DNA of 64,000 nt from NCBI GenBank assembly GCA_025024175.1, contig QCXZ01000003.1, forward strand, positions 14,543,621 to 14,607,620. Direction: 5' to 3'. Each line of letters starts with the position of its first letter. The first letter of the stretch is position 1. A program made the translations under genes and the position numbers. Source of the stretch: Rhyzopertha dominica. Its lineage: Eukaryota > Arthropoda > Insecta > Coleoptera > Bostrichidae. The notes under the pieces are model-generated. The model made no database searches. It saw only the letters and a list, made by a program, of their open reading frames with translations, and was not told where the DNA came from. Positions 10,992 to 23,539 of the stretch are shown one piece after another.

Positions 10992-11848
10992 GATAAACGA
11001 AAATTTGTGTAACTCGAAAGCTTGTTGTTTAAGATTAATGTATTTCTATTACCGACCTACGTTTTCGTGTACGAACGCAATTAAATAAAGAGCGACGATT
11101 GGGTGGCTCTGCTATTTAGAAAAAAGGTAAACAAGAACTGGTCACGAGATCTTATACTAAGGGGAAGGTCCTTTAAACATGTATCAAATGCAGAACCCTN
11201 AATAAACCGGGATCAGCAAAGAAAATATTGATTCAATCCATGATATGGTGTTGAATGATAGGGGAGTTACAGTCAAATACATAGTAAAATTCGGCTGAAA
11301 GCAGATCATGGCTACCATTTTGACGTTTTACATTTTACACTTTTTTCTGATTTCCGAAGGATAAACTGAGTAATTAGATTTAATAGACATACGGTCGTAG
11401 GACACACAAGAAAAGCCTCAAAATTAGAAGCTATTGGGCTGTAGGTATGGCCGTGTCGATTTCGTTATCTTTAGACTGTAATTATAATACCATTTGATCA
11501 CTTTGTATTTTATTCACCAATATGACCTGATCCTGAACCAAGCAATTATTTTTACAATTCTGAAATTATGACGAATGGAGAGACACATAATTTTGGGTTT
11601 GTTTAGCCAGTTATCTGCTTGATGTGTCAAACTTCAGGACATTGACACTGAAATACAGTCTTTTTGTTTATCGGATAGCATATTTACTGTTGGGGGTGAG
11701 CCGAAATCGGTCAACAACGAAAGCATGATTTAACCTAGATAGGAATATTTCGAATGCATAAAATTAAGTGCCTTAAAAGATAAATTTTTTTCAGAGATGG
11801 CGGACTTTTAGTTATATTGGAAGTAGACGTAAACTTCCTTACTCTAAA
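10992..11848. other. No gene recognised
   Basis: Nothing supportable. One n near 11200. Confidence 0.5.
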
Positions 11849-12030
11849 CGGAACACCCTACTGGTCATTACATTCTTGAATTCTGCACTAAAAATTACTG
11901 ACAGGACCATTCCAGCGTAATTTCACATTTTGGGAAAAATTTGACTTATGAAGTGTTTCGGGCCATTTTAGAAACCTTTGAAACCGAAAGGGATGCGATT
12001 TCCGCAGTTCGCTTCTGAAAGGAACAACTT
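11849..12030 (+). repeat. Unclassified dispersed repeat, copy 1
   Basis: This stretch aligns, with indels, to the reverse complement of 14265-14470. Shared anchors are CCATTCC, TTTCACATTTTG, AAATTTGACTT, GCCATTTT and GGGATGCGATTT.CGCA followed by GCTTCTGAAAGG. Overall identity is roughly three quarters by eye. It starts with a GGAACACCCT-like motif common at insect element ends. No protein is encoded. Confidence 0.5.
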
Positions 12031-12299
12031 ACTTTTCTCAGATGTTACATTTCATACAATTTATGGGGGCCAATATTTACTAATCCAAACATATTTCCGT
12101 TTTTTGGTTTGTTTGGTTTTTGGCATCTGCCATCAATGATTTTTGAGAAATGTTTTTTCTTGTTGAAACTTCAATAATAATCACGTGCTGTTGCGTTAGC
12201 CGTGAGTGATGCATGGCAAATTTCCTTTTGTCTTCTCGCAGAAATGTCTTTTTCATTATCTTATGAACTTGCCGTTTCTTGTGAATTAGTAAATAATTA

Positions 12300-13115
12300 A
12301 TTAATGTGGTTTATTTCTTGCGTTACATAGAAGAAAATTCATTACCTTAAGGATGTACGCACAAAGTTTTCCCGACCGTATGCTTCCAAATTCATCGGCA
12401 TTTTTGAGTTCGAAAGGAAGGTTTAATAGTACTGAGTGTGTAAAATACAAGAAGAAAGAACGTACAATATCTGGGACACATGTCCAAAATTGTCGTTTAA
12501 ACAGCAGGGAAATAAGTAGCAAATTACAAATAAGCCAATCCTTTGTGACAAGAATACTCATAATTCATAAAATAAATTTTATGCTACAACTTTAAATTAT
12601 AGTTTAGGAACTATATCAGACTGACTGCCTCAACAGATTCTAGTTTCCTGAACGTTATTTGCCAAATTCAATACAGAAATTAATTTATTTGGTAATGTTA
12701 CTTTACAGATGAAGCTACATTTCACACGAATGACTTTGTGTCAAGGCACAACTGCCATTCCTACAATACTGAGAATTGTCAATGGGTAAGGCTTTTCAAC
12801 CATCCATATAGGTGGTCTTTGTATATATGGTGTATCACCTTTGGAAGGCACATAACTGCACGTTATTTTTTTGTTGAAAATGTCAACGGTAATCGCTACT
12901 TACAGTTTTATCATTTAATAGAAATCTCCAACTTTTCATAAAGATAGCATACAGCAGACTACTTGAAAGAAGAATTTTCAAACAAATTGATTCAAAGTGT
13001 AGGTCCTAGCCTATGCCCAGCGGAATTCCCTGATTTAACGGAACTTGTTTCCTCTTACGGGTCTACGTTAAGCAATTGGTTTTTAAAGAACTGTTATCGC
13101 TCGGGGCGATAGAAA
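12300..13115 (+). mobile_element. DUF4817-type mariner-like transposase, degenerate
   Basis: The segments appear in the right order for this abundant insect transposase family. An N-terminal helix-turn-helix region reads AQSFPDRMLPNSSAFL at 12359-12406. SREISSKLQISQSFVTRIL follows at 12506-12562. The first catalytic block, DEATFHTNDFVSRHNC, lies at about 12708-12760. IWCITFGRHITARYFFVEN lies at about 12827-12884. A worn third block, FPDLTELVSSYG, lies at about 13027-13065. Frameshifts and stops separate the blocks. The first two are in frames of 80 and 67 codons, which makes this one of the better preserved copies here. It cannot encode a complete transposase. Confidence 0.7.
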
Positions 13116-13397
13116 GAAGCAAATCCGTTGTTACTTTTAAAGTGTGAATGAAAATATTTTGATAAATGAATAACTCTATATTAAAACGGTTGCGCGCTTG
13201 TTATTGTTAAGCTGGTAGTTACGTGGAATACTTAATCTAAATTTAATTGGTTTTGCTATTATCCGTTTTTTCCCTAAGAACTTGATGTAATATTAACTGA
13301 TTTTTATTATTTAATTTGTCATTCATTGTGAGTTTTGCATTAAAGCCTGGAATCTTGTTCGCTAAGCTGCTACCACAGCTACTAGTGTGACTGCTAC

Positions 13398-13440
13398 AAA
13401 GTTAAAAGTACCCAAAGTTAAAAGTACCCAAAGTTAAAAG
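13398..13440 (+). repeat. Tandem repeat, 16-bp unit x 2.7
   Basis: AAAGTTAAAAGTACCC is repeated at 13398-13413 and 13414-13429, with a partial third copy to 13440. It ends two bases before the target duplication of the hAT element. Confidence 0.9.
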
Positions 13441-13442
13441 AC

Positions 13443-13450
13443 GTAACGAC
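13443..13450. repeat. Target-site duplication of hAT element, left
   Basis: GTAACGAC, identical to 13922-13929. Confidence 0.85.
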
Positions 13451-13921
13451 TAGGGCCGGGCGATACCGTTAGACAGAAATCGATATTCGACACCCGTGCA
13501 GTATCGATATCACTCAAAGGTGTCGAAGCATCGCAAATATCAAAGGTATTGAAGATGCTTCACTATGCGTACTATATATCAGTGGTTAGACTATTGAATA
13601 CTGCAATAATTTCAATTTTTCTTATTCTATATCTATATAGATAGATCTATATTTCGAACCTTCAGTACCTTTGAAGCCGCCAATATCTTGGACGCTACTA
13701 TTTTTTGATATGTACTTTTCCACTTTTGTGTTGTTTCAATTTTTTATATTTTCAATACCTCAGATAATTTTAAATACGTTCCATACTTTTAAATAGTTTC
13801 ACTACTTCTGAATACTTTCAATACTTTCGATACTTAAATACCACGACAAGGTGGTATCGACACTTGTAACGGGCAAAGGTACTGATACTTTGAGTAAGTA
13901 TCGATACTTTGCCCCGCCCTA
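13451..13921. mobile_element. Non-autonomous hAT element (MITE)
   Basis: The element begins TAGGGCCGGGCG and ends CCCCGCCCTA, giving short terminal inverted repeats of the hAT type (TAGGGC.GGGC). It is flanked by a perfect 8-bp target-site duplication, GTAACGAC, at 13443-13450 and 13922-13929, the length diagnostic for hAT transposition. The 471-bp interior has no reading frame. It is rich in ATCGATA and GATACTT motifs in both orientations, which may be subterminal transposase-binding repeats. It would have been mobilised by a hAT transposase encoded elsewhere. Confidence 0.85.
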
Positions 13922-13929
13922 GTAACGAC
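13922..13929. repeat. Target-site duplication of hAT element, right
   Basis: GTAACGAC, identical to 13443-13450. Confidence 0.85.
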
Positions 13930-14264
13930 TGTGTACTACGAGTTTACTGCAATATCCTGATCCTGATCCTGAGTACTGGCATTTCCAAGAAAAAATGGAA
14001 GAAAATTCGCCACACGTCCTTGATAGCTAACAACATAAAACAGTTATTTGAAATTAAAAAAAAAAAACGCAAACTCAAAAAATTGTTTGTTGACAGATAC
14101 TTCCACTTTTATCAACAGAAAGGAAATTTGATGATGCAATAGATGATGCAAGAAAGAACATGAAGTTTCATTAGAAAAATTAATTATTCATGTTTAAATT
14201 AGTAAATAGCGGCTAGCATAAATTTTATGAAATTATAAAAAATGTAAGAATGTAATATAGATTA

Positions 14265-14470
14265 TTCCTTTCAGAAGCAAATTGCAGAAATCGCATCCCT
14301 CTCAGTACCTTCGTATCGTAGGTTATCAAAATGGCGCTAAATACTGTAGAAGTCAAATTTTCAACAAAATGTGAAATAACTTCGGAATGGTGCTACTTGC
14401 CTATATCAAAGTGGCTTTTATTTTTAGTGCTAAACTAAAAAATGCAATAATAAAAGGGATATTCCATTTG
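14265..14470 (-). repeat. Unclassified dispersed repeat, copy 2 (inverted)
   Basis: Reverse-complement relative of 11849-12030, sharing the GGGATGCGATTTCTGCA and TTTCACATTTTG anchors in the same order. The two copies lie 2.2 kb apart in opposite orientation on either side of the hAT element and a mariner-like remnant. Confidence 0.5.
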
Positions 14471-14474
14471 AAAT

Positions 14475-15720
14475 ACTGAATTTAGTGCAATCGAAAGCTC
14501 ATCATCTTTGAAAACATATTTTAAAGCTCATATTTAAACAAACCTTATTTTACACACCTTCCGCTAGTAGGTTTACGTCATCTACTACTTTTTTTATTAT
14601 ATCTAAAAGTGATGATGAAAGGCCATTTCACTTTTATTTAAAGCTATTTCGCTTAGGTCGTATTTTATGACAGAAAAATTGCATGCAGTAATTACATATA
14701 ATCTCGGGCAGATTATATACGATGCATTATTCACAGACTATGAAACGCAAAAGTGATTTATTTTTAATGGCCACCTCGTAACTTTTCCTCTTGAGCGAAT
14801 TCCCGCGAAAACGGAACCCGTTTCAATTAAATCACTGCTTCCACCATAAACATAAACAAAGGAGAGTTTCTAGCAAGGTCCAGATCTAGTAATAAAAGTG
14901 AAAATCGGTTGAAAAAATATGAACCAGTTTAGGTGTTATATACTCACTGCCCGGAGGCACCCACGAGGGGTTTCACTGAAGCCCGGCAGAACCTAAAAGA
15001 AGTGTGCCACACCGGACTCCGAGTCCTTTCTACACAGTATGCCTTCTCCTTATCGCTTGTATGTGTTACACATACATCAGGCGCTTCTAATGGAATCGTC
15101 AGTTCCAGCGATTCTAAAACTAGGCCGTTTTGAAATGCAGTAAAGTGATTTTTTCGCAAATTACTTAATACGAAATTATGGGAAACAAAATGCTGTCTTT
15201 CCCAAACATATAAAAACTTAGTCCGGTTTTGAGTACTTGCTTCGAGTGAAATGTCTAATGAAGCGTTGTTACAAATCCACTGTGTCTGTGTGCTTATAAG
15301 TAATTATCGATTTTGTTTTGTTTTAATGTAGGTACTATATTTTCCATATGGTGGAGATATCTATCTATTTAGCGTTGAGATATTAACTGTTATGATTCAA
15401 GCATTTTTATTGACCGGGATTTACGTCCTGTACCGTTAGACGACCGCCTGGAACCACAGTATTAACAATAAATTTTATATACAGGAAATATGTATTTGTA
15501 TTTTATAGGCATACTAGTTGATGTAGACCTGCTTCGCTCCATTATAATATTTAGAAGACTGAAGGAAAATTTTATGCAATTGTGGATGATTGCATAAATT
15601 TATATTAATATAATTAATATAATCGGTACCTAACTATTCCGTCAGTTACATATCAAGCGCTACTGGTCTAGCCTTTGTGAATGATGTAACAAGTAGTATG
15701 CTAGCATGAGTAGGTCCTAA
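14475..15720. other. No gene recognised; GC-richer patch at 14930-15135
   Basis: Mostly AT-rich spacer. The patch at 14930-15135 is distinctly GC-richer and open on both strands (66 and 71 codons), but neither translation matches a family I know. It contains a perfect stem-loop, TGTATGTG/CACATACA, around 15058-15076. It may be part of an unrecognised repeat. Confidence 0.35.
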
Positions 15721-15724
15721 GGGA

Positions 15725-16580
15725 CTATGTGTGTTTAGCGAACGTGCTCTGAGCGAACCAGACATTTTGCGTGCTTCGAGCGAACCAAGCGCAGGTATAG
15801 TTTGTGATTTGAAAGTTGAGCCCAAGTTGAGCCTCACGTCATAAATCTAAAGTGTATGGTTCAAATCGATTGAAAGTCGCTGTCAGATTTTTTCAGTAGC
15901 GTGCTGTTTAGTGGGCTACAAATTATACATAATGTGTATTGCTGGTGGTACATGTGTAAGGGGCAAGCTCTGGATATTATACCCCACAATTTTGATTTTT
16001 ATACTAATTCATAAAATAAATTTATTATATCTGTGTCAATCGTCGGCCCGACATCCTAGTGCAATCAAAAAAGTGCGCTTCTATAAAGGCTACATACATC
16101 GACAAACATAAAATAAGACTCGAAAAACTTCCTCCTTTCTCGTGACACAGTAGACACTAATATTATAGGTACGCCAACTTACACAAGTTCTTTTGGGTAT
16201 AAACTACACTCACTAAAGGTTCAATACAATGTTTAAATGTTTGCAAAATCACAAGATAAACCACGAGGCACTCACTACAAATAATAATGCAACGCCACTG
16301 ATGAAATGTCAATGATGACATTAGTTGGTGACATACGTTCGCGCAGCATCTACATCATGACAGCTACTATTAGAAAGAGAGAGAAACGGGCACGTACGTC
16401 TAATTCGCAGGAGACGTACGTCCTAAATGCCACTCCATATAAGCAACGCAAGCACGAACGGTACAACAATAAAATTAGTTGTCTCTGCTTGATTCGCGAA
16501 ATCGTGACGTGAGGCTCAACTTTCAAATCACAAACTACAGTCGTATCGCACCCGTGTTCTGAGCGNACCAAATAATTAAN
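15725..16580. mobile_element. Candidate DNA element with long, complex inverted ends
   Basis: A 33-nt sequence (16505-16537, beginning TGACGTGAGGCTCAAC) recurs in inverted form at 15798-15841, where it carries an extra 11-nt tandem copy of AAGTTGAGCCC. Outside each arm lie AGCGAACCA-type motifs: three on the left (about 15736, 15751, 15778) and one, with an n, on the right (about 16561-16570). The 660 bp between the arms holds only short frames. It may be a non-autonomous transposon with subterminal repeats. No target duplication was found. Confidence 0.45.
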
Positions 16581-16584
16581 GAGA

Positions 16585-19500
16585 TATGAATTCCGAATGA
16601 CATGCTAAATGCGATTCTTTAATAAGACAAATTATTAATAAAATTGATGTAATTTTACCGAAGTAAATTAAAATGACTGGGATATAAGTAATATATAAGA
16701 TACATATAATGCAGTCTTATGTTTTGAGATGTGTTGCCCGCTGAATGCTTGCAGATAAAATAAAAATATCAAACATGACAATCGGTACCTGAATAACATA
16801 ATACAGTTAAAAACAGTGGCTCATAAGACACGTCTAGTTCTCACATGAATTCAGGAATTTAGGGATAAGTTTTGAAGTTGTCTTCTCGTTATGATTTGTA
16901 TGTTATTATGTTATTAATCATATACATAATATAATACAAAGCACTACGCAATTTTTACGAGTTTATGATCAAGTATTCGTGCAAAAAGTGACTTCGTAAA
17001 TCAAATTTAAATACCAAAAACAAATATACGCGCCTATACATCTTTTGAAAGTTTGCTTTAAAAATTAGGAAAAAGTATATTTAAGAATGGATATTTAGAC
17101 TAGCCATAGAAAAAATTGGGCTAAATCTATAAATAATGTTTTCTTACTTGTTTAAAAAAATTAATATATCACCTTACAAATTTTACAAGACATAAACGAT
17201 TATTCAAAATTTATAGATGTCATATTCCTTAAGAATTTTATTATGTTCCCGTCCTCTTCCAACTTTTTTGTAGGTGTTTCTAGTTGGTTATCTAGCTGGA
17301 CATACTCTTTTGTCCATTTTGTTTGGCTGATGCCGTACTCCAGCTGCATTGTCTTTCAGTTTTTGTATCAAGAAATGTATGTTTGGTGTAGTACGACCGA
17401 TAATTGTCGCATAAACTACGTAACTATAATGCCACACAATACTTTTTACCCCTGTTTTAAGGACAGGAAAGTTCTGCTGCTTATCTTTCGATGTTGACCT
17501 GTGTGCTGGCGGTGGAGATTTCGGTAATACCGCGATATACTGATTATAAAACCAGCAGGGCCGGCGCTACCATTAAGGCAGTGGCCTAGGGCGCAAAAGC
17601 TGTAAAGGTCATCTTTATAGAACTTCGTAATAGATGTCAACCAGACATGAAGAGAGTAAGTAATCGCACACACATACTTGGCAACTGGCATCATCGTGAA
17701 CCACTCCTATTCGTATAATTTGCTACTAATCATAATTTAACCATTTTTTGTTTAATTCTTTATGGCAATTGTTAACTTCGTTTAATGTTATTGCATTTGT
17801 GGGGTACCGCCATTGATGTTACTACCAAGTCTTTGTATTGGAAATTTTGTTATCTTAATTTGCTTTCATTCCTTTTATTATCATCAGTTTGAGTTAGTAA
17901 TGGTAATTCTATTTTATATTTTTCGGTCCCGTGATTCTTTATTTGATCTCCCACAGTGTAGTTCATATCTTCATTTGTTTTAAACTAAAAACTTACTAGC
18001 TAGTTAATTAATTTTAAAATATGTTTTAATACCTACCTAACTGACGTTGTGCACACATTGTTTAAGGGATGAATCCTCGACTAGCCTAGAACAGCAAACG
18101 CAAACTCGCTTAAGGAATAAAAACATGAAACATCAATAATTTCTATATTTTTCACACTACTACCGATTTCCAGAGCAATTTCATGGTTATGGACAATGTC
18201 AACAATTATTTTCGATATGTCGTCTACAAAAGAGTTTTAATATCTGCATCGGCCTTAGTAAACAAGATTATTTCTTAGTAAAATAGGTTACCATTTGATA
18301 TTCAATTCAATTAAATAATTAAAAATTAACGTTTTGTAGTGCATCGTCTTCAAGACGCCGCTTAACGTTTGGTCGTCACTGGATCACCTGCAAGAATGAC
18401 TTTCGCCAGCGGGGCGTGTTCATATTAATCTCCGTGCCTTAAAGGAATAAAAGGACAAGTTAGCGGATCTGACAGATAGTAGAACAAACTAATAAACGTT
18501 TTGCATATTTTTCACTAGTACAAGCTTAAATCCGAATAAGTTTACAAACATACAGTCGAGGAAAATATTATTTACAAAGTTGCATGTTGGTAGCGGAAGT
18601 ATGTACAGTATTAATTACTATATTTTTTGCTACTGAACATATTGAAATCTTTTATTTGCTTGTTTGTTTGTAACGATTTTAGTTAACAACTTTTCACATA
18701 CTGAGTAATAAGAATTAACGGTTTCTTGGTTAAGCAGAAGAAGCACTTGGTATTTGTAGCGTGCTCATAATGAAGTTATTTCATTGTGATGTAAATAACG
18801 TGAATACTTGTATGTGACTGACTGTAAGTGTAAAGTAGAAGCATGAGGTGACAATTGCATCCAATTTAGAACGATCAGATATACTGTTATAGTCGCTTAC
18901 AGATCACTTTCGAGCGCTCCTACTAAGGTTTCCTATATGCAGAGCTCTATTCCTACTGGTAGTTACGGTACTGTAATATATTTAGTGCCTATATTACCCA
19001 AAAATGGAAGGTAATACGTGTCCACGTCAAAAAATATTTTTTATTAAGGGCAACATTGGCCATACCGTGAAGCCTGCAACAATTAATTCATTAGAAAATA
19101 ATCCCGAAGAATTTCCCGAGATAGAAGTAGACAAACACTCACATTTAACAATATTAGGTATCCAGGGTCCAGGAAGACATATTAGATATCACCTGCTTGT
19201 TCTACTACGAAAAATATTCTTTACACATCCAGAAAGGCTTATAAAGGGATGCCCTTCTATCAGTAGGGAACATTCCATGTTGTATGACAGGTCTATTTGC
19301 CCAAGCAGTCCAAGGTAAACATTTTCAGCAGTATGTGTCTTGCTAAGTGTATACTGAATAGGTGTGCTTTAGCTTTAGTCAGTACAAATACTTACGCTTG
19401 ATTATCCGACAGGGGTAACTACAGGCTACTTATATCGTTGACTGTACAGATTACCTAATAAGTGTCAAAGAAGTTGGAGGCGCGTATCGCTCGCTTCCAT

Positions 19501-21385
19501 CAGGGTCGCTTCCGTTTGCCTTATTTGTTAATGCGACTGCGAAGCGTTTTATGATTTTTTTTTTATTTCTAGCGATGTTACACAAAGTATGCTTCCTGCT
19601 TCAAAAGTCAGTATGAAAACAGACTTAAAACGCGAGCATTATGAGCGTTTTCCCAATTTTTGATCGAAACCAACCATGTAATATTGCACTTACTGTGATG
19701 GAGGAAGGATACCGGTTACCGGTATGTTAAATTACAAGCTGTCTCATACTATGCCGTGGTAAAGTGCTTGTAACTTTAAAAACTGTATAAATATTTTAAA
19801 AACTGCTTTCAAGAAACAGATTCAACTTGGTTGAAAAATTTATAGATTATATTATTGATACTAAAACGGATTCAAGTGCACTCTATTCTAACTATTGTAC
19901 ATTTTCCTAAACAGACCTAAACGTTTGTATGCATATGAAATTATGAAAAGAACAAAAGGGGAAGAGAATAACGTGTTTTCATGTACAATGGTACTATAGT
20001 AGTCACATAGCCTGAGGAGGCGCATATCGTATTATGTATCTTGTATTCCTTTCGTATGTGTACAATAAGTGCTTCTCATGCACTAATTGTGTAAAAATTC
20101 TACTACTAACCACAAACGCAAATAGCTACACAGACTTCGTTATTTAGCCACCTACAGGTGTCTTGTAAATAAATAAACAAGAAGTGCAAGTGGCCGGTTA
20201 GATTACCAAATAAATAATACGGTGCTTTGACTCGACAAGGTTTCGTTTTCACTGCCGCTAATGTAAACGCTTTTCCAGGTTGTAGCATGTCCTTCGGAGA
20301 GATAGCAGTATACGATTGATTTTGATGACCGTTTAACGGTAGATCAACGTCCGGACGTCCACGTGGAAATTGCTGCGTGGGTTACAGAAGTTAGGCTTTC
20401 AAAGTGATAAAATCATTATTAATGTAAAAGGCGTATGCTCGCTTTTTTACTTGCCTACAACGTACTATAAATATTGGTTTAATATTTATTATGGTTTTAT
20501 TGTATCCCGTATAAAGATGTAAAATTGGCAAGCTACATTCAAGTTGAACTATCCGAATAGAAACAGGCAATTAAATAATTACAAACATTATAATTTAAGG
20601 TATATCTAAAACGAGTTTTTTTTCTAATTTCCTGGCTTTCTCCGGACGTGTCAGGAGTTTGAACAGAACACCTTTTATTTCAAGTCTTTTTTTATTTTAT
20701 CTTGGCACAATATATACTTCTGAAACCATCCATTTTAGCGCTTTATTTTTAATGTGATAGCGTTCAATGCACGTATTAGCGATACTATAAAATATAAGTA
20801 GGCTTTTCAAGTGTTCTGATCTATCTAACATCTGTGGGTAAGAAAGAAATCGTCCTATTTATTTATGTCAAACATCAAGCAAACGGCTATTTTTTGAATT
20901 AGGTATATATTAACACCGAAGGAATATTAAACAAGTGTACGACTCGAGTACAATTTTGGGTAAAGTCGCTTCAGCGAAATAATATGGTTCTAAGAAAATG
21001 ACCTTTCATCGTGCATGAGGGAATTAAAAGAAATAGCTAAAGTTTTATGTTGGAAAGCTGCAGCATTATATTATGTTAAACAGTGGCACCAACCAACAGT
21101 GGAATTTGGCTCAAATTAGCATACGAGTTTCGGACCCCAAAGTCACTCCGATTTCCAATTTGTGCCATTTAACCCTTAACCTTTAGCATTTTTCCCGGAA
21201 ATTATCACAGATAAAAGTCGTCACTATGTTTAAAAATACGGGGATTTTTGATAGTCATCTTTGAGTGACCACTTTTTTTTCTATACAATTATCACCCAGA
21301 TATGTACTATTCACACTATTTTTTGTCACTGTAAAATGGTACTAAAAGATGATAAGACAATTATTTTGTCTGCTTACTACACTCA
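16585..21385. other. No gene recognised
   Basis: I searched both strands and found no recognisable protein. The longest ATG frame, 19004-19318 plus (104 codons), has no domain I know and no splice context. GC-richer patches occur near 18340-18430 and 19480-19560 without interpretable content. A CAGGGCCGGCGCTACC motif near 17549 resembles one hAT end but has no partner. Confidence 0.4.
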
Positions 21386-21389
21386 TATA

Positions 21390-22460
21390 CTAGGCGGCCA
21401 CAGGCAATATAGTTGTTATATAATAACAGTGATTCAAACGAAAAAAGGGGATATATACGTACTCCAGGCTCTGAAGATAAATGACGAAATCAAATCTATT
21501 TTGCTGGGGCTGGATTATCTGCTACTTTGAAAGTAGTAGGTCTTAAAATAAAATATCCTGAGAACGAACTTTTGTTTGAAGGATTACTCCCAAGCCTTAG
21601 TAGATCGTCGCACAGATATTTACATCTGTTCATTACGCCCTTTCACTGAAACGACCCTTTAACGTCTCCTCTACTAAATGATTGTCCAATAGTGGATCAA
21701 TTTCTTTTTGAATCTGATCGAAGAGAAAAAATAAGATCTCGTCAGACGATTAAAAAAATTGCAGCTCATTTGTAGCAACCTTGTATGTTCTTCACTAAAA
21801 TAAACCAAGGCCCTTCTGTGGGATCTTCAAGAAGCAAGCTTCGAGAGCGAGGCACAAAGGAAAGAAGAAGGGAAAGTTTTGCGAGATACAGAGGACATTC
21901 GTTGAACACCAGGGGAAGATGATAAGACAACTTTTTCTGCAGTAATCACTTGCACCTCCGTCAATTTTCAATTTTCTTCAGAGGCAGTGGAAATCACGCA
22001 CTTCTAACCCAGAGGTTATTAATATTTTTTTAATAAGGGTAATTGAAGAATGTACTTCTAGCTACAAACAATTTATATGTTTTCTTATGCCAAAGCCCAA
22101 TGGCTCTTGTATATTTATCTTCAATCTAAAAACGCTAAACTAGCTAGTACGGAGCACTTTAAGATGAAAGTGTACTCCAAATGTCACATATATATTTTCA
22201 TTTAGCAGCAAACAAATCTTACACAAAATTTCAGGTTTCAGGTTTAACAATAAATTATACTAATTTAGCTCCTACACATCTTCAAAAACAAGGACCGATT
22301 ATAACTCAATAAGATCAGAGAGTTGTCAAAATTCGCTTTAAACAGTGCAAAAATATATACTGACGGAAATGCCCGCGGTTTAGTGTTCAATTTTTAGAGA
22401 AGTATTTCAAGATTAATAAAAAGAGAAAAATGCGAGTTAAACCAATAAAAGTTTAATAGC
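21390..22460 (+). mobile_element. DIRS-like retrotransposon remnant (Gag and RT fragments)
   Basis: Around 21460-21530 the frames read ALKINDEIKSIL and then, shifted, GAGLSATLKVVGL. These match the end of DIRS ORF1 ('lNpEi...GAGLsALG'). At 21790-21920 comes NQGPSVGSSRSKLRERGTKE with a basic RYRGHSLNTRGR tail, typical of the same ORF. At 22080-22140 the start of the reverse transcriptase reads MPKPNGSCIFIFNLKTLN, followed after a one-base shift by STEHFKM, a DIRS/PAT-like string. The catalytic YxDD block, the RNase H and the tyrosine recombinase are not recognisable. Stops and frameshifts abound, so the copy is long dead. Confidence 0.6.
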
Positions 22461-22464
22461 ACCA

Positions 22465-23390
22465 AGTGGTCAAAGGTTGAATATAAGAAAGTTGAAGACC
22501 ACCCTGTACAATATGTACCTTAATGGTGAACTAGAGGATGGCAATTATTTTTTAAGCTTGGGCTAACTACGCTCACTTGGTTTTTCCAATCGACTCACGG
22601 GGCGAAAGCATATAACGGACACTCATGTAGTGTTTGCTCTTTACTTCACTTCACTTGTATTAGTTTAGCCGCTAGTCATTTGGATGTTTTTACGTGTCCC
22701 CTATTCTGGCTCCTTATGGGTTATTTTCATGCACTCTCATGTATCATGCGCGCGTAACGGGCATAACTCTTTTTGAAACTAGGTTATCGTAATTATCTGT
22801 CACTAGAAGTGTGGGGCAGTACTAAACATACGCGGTTAACTGAGATGAGTAGGTTTAGTATATTTTGTAGTATTTCAGAATGGCTAATTAAATCAATAAA
22901 AATAATTGTCGATTCATTCTGATAACTGATTTTACTTAATTAAAATGTAGCTGAATCAAGAACGAAGGAGAAAGAGCGACAAACAAAATTAATTAGAAAT
23001 GTAAATAGTATTATTTGAAATTCACTTATCTTACGTTCTGGTCGCGACATGCAGCGATTTTGTATACGATGGCGCCGTCTTTTATGATTATGCAGGTTTC
23101 TTGAAAAGGTTACCATTTGTATATTTTTTTGATGGAAAGAAGATCACGCTTAATACGAGTATAACAAAGCTCCAATAGTAATCATTTACCTATTACATAA
23201 GTTTCAACTCTGAATATGTACTCAAAATATAATGCCCAAAAATAGTTTAGCTATAATTTCTGGTGAAAATTGAATTCTAGCTATTTAGAACAACCCTTAT
23301 TTATATTCTACTATTAGTATGGAAATTATCTTAAATCTAACTAAATAATAATCGGGACAAAAGCATTCTTACAACAAATTATCACAACCT
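22465..23390. other. No gene recognised
   Basis: AT-rich spacer. It may include the eroded rest of the DIRS-like element, but I cannot identify any domain. Confidence 0.4.
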
Positions 23391-23394
23391 TCTA

Positions 23395-23535
23395 GAGAGA
23401 AGTATGCCAATCTTGCTATGCATTGTGTAAAATGCTGCCTAAAGGTGTTCCTCATTTTCAAAACATTTTTGAATACCTTATCTTTCAATGACCCCGGAAA
23501 AAGTCTAAATAAGTCCGGTGATCTGGCAAGGCAGT
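23395..23535 (-). mobile_element. Mariner-like (DUF4817-type) transposase fragment, C-terminal
   Basis: On the minus strand one continuous frame reads LARSPDLFRLFPGSLKDKVF and continues to FTQCIARLAY. It corresponds to the 'WPARSPDLTPLDFFLWG.lK..Vy...i..CI' end of this family. Only this terminal piece survives. Confidence 0.6.
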
Positions 23536-23539
23536 GTTT

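Noticed and set aside
17545..17595. CAGGGCCGGCGCTACC motif as a hAT transposon end
   Set aside because: No inverted partner or 8-bp target duplication was found on either side.
19004..19318. 104-codon ATG frame as a host gene
   Set aside because: No known domain, signal peptide or splice signals. A frame of this length can occur by chance in 64 kb.
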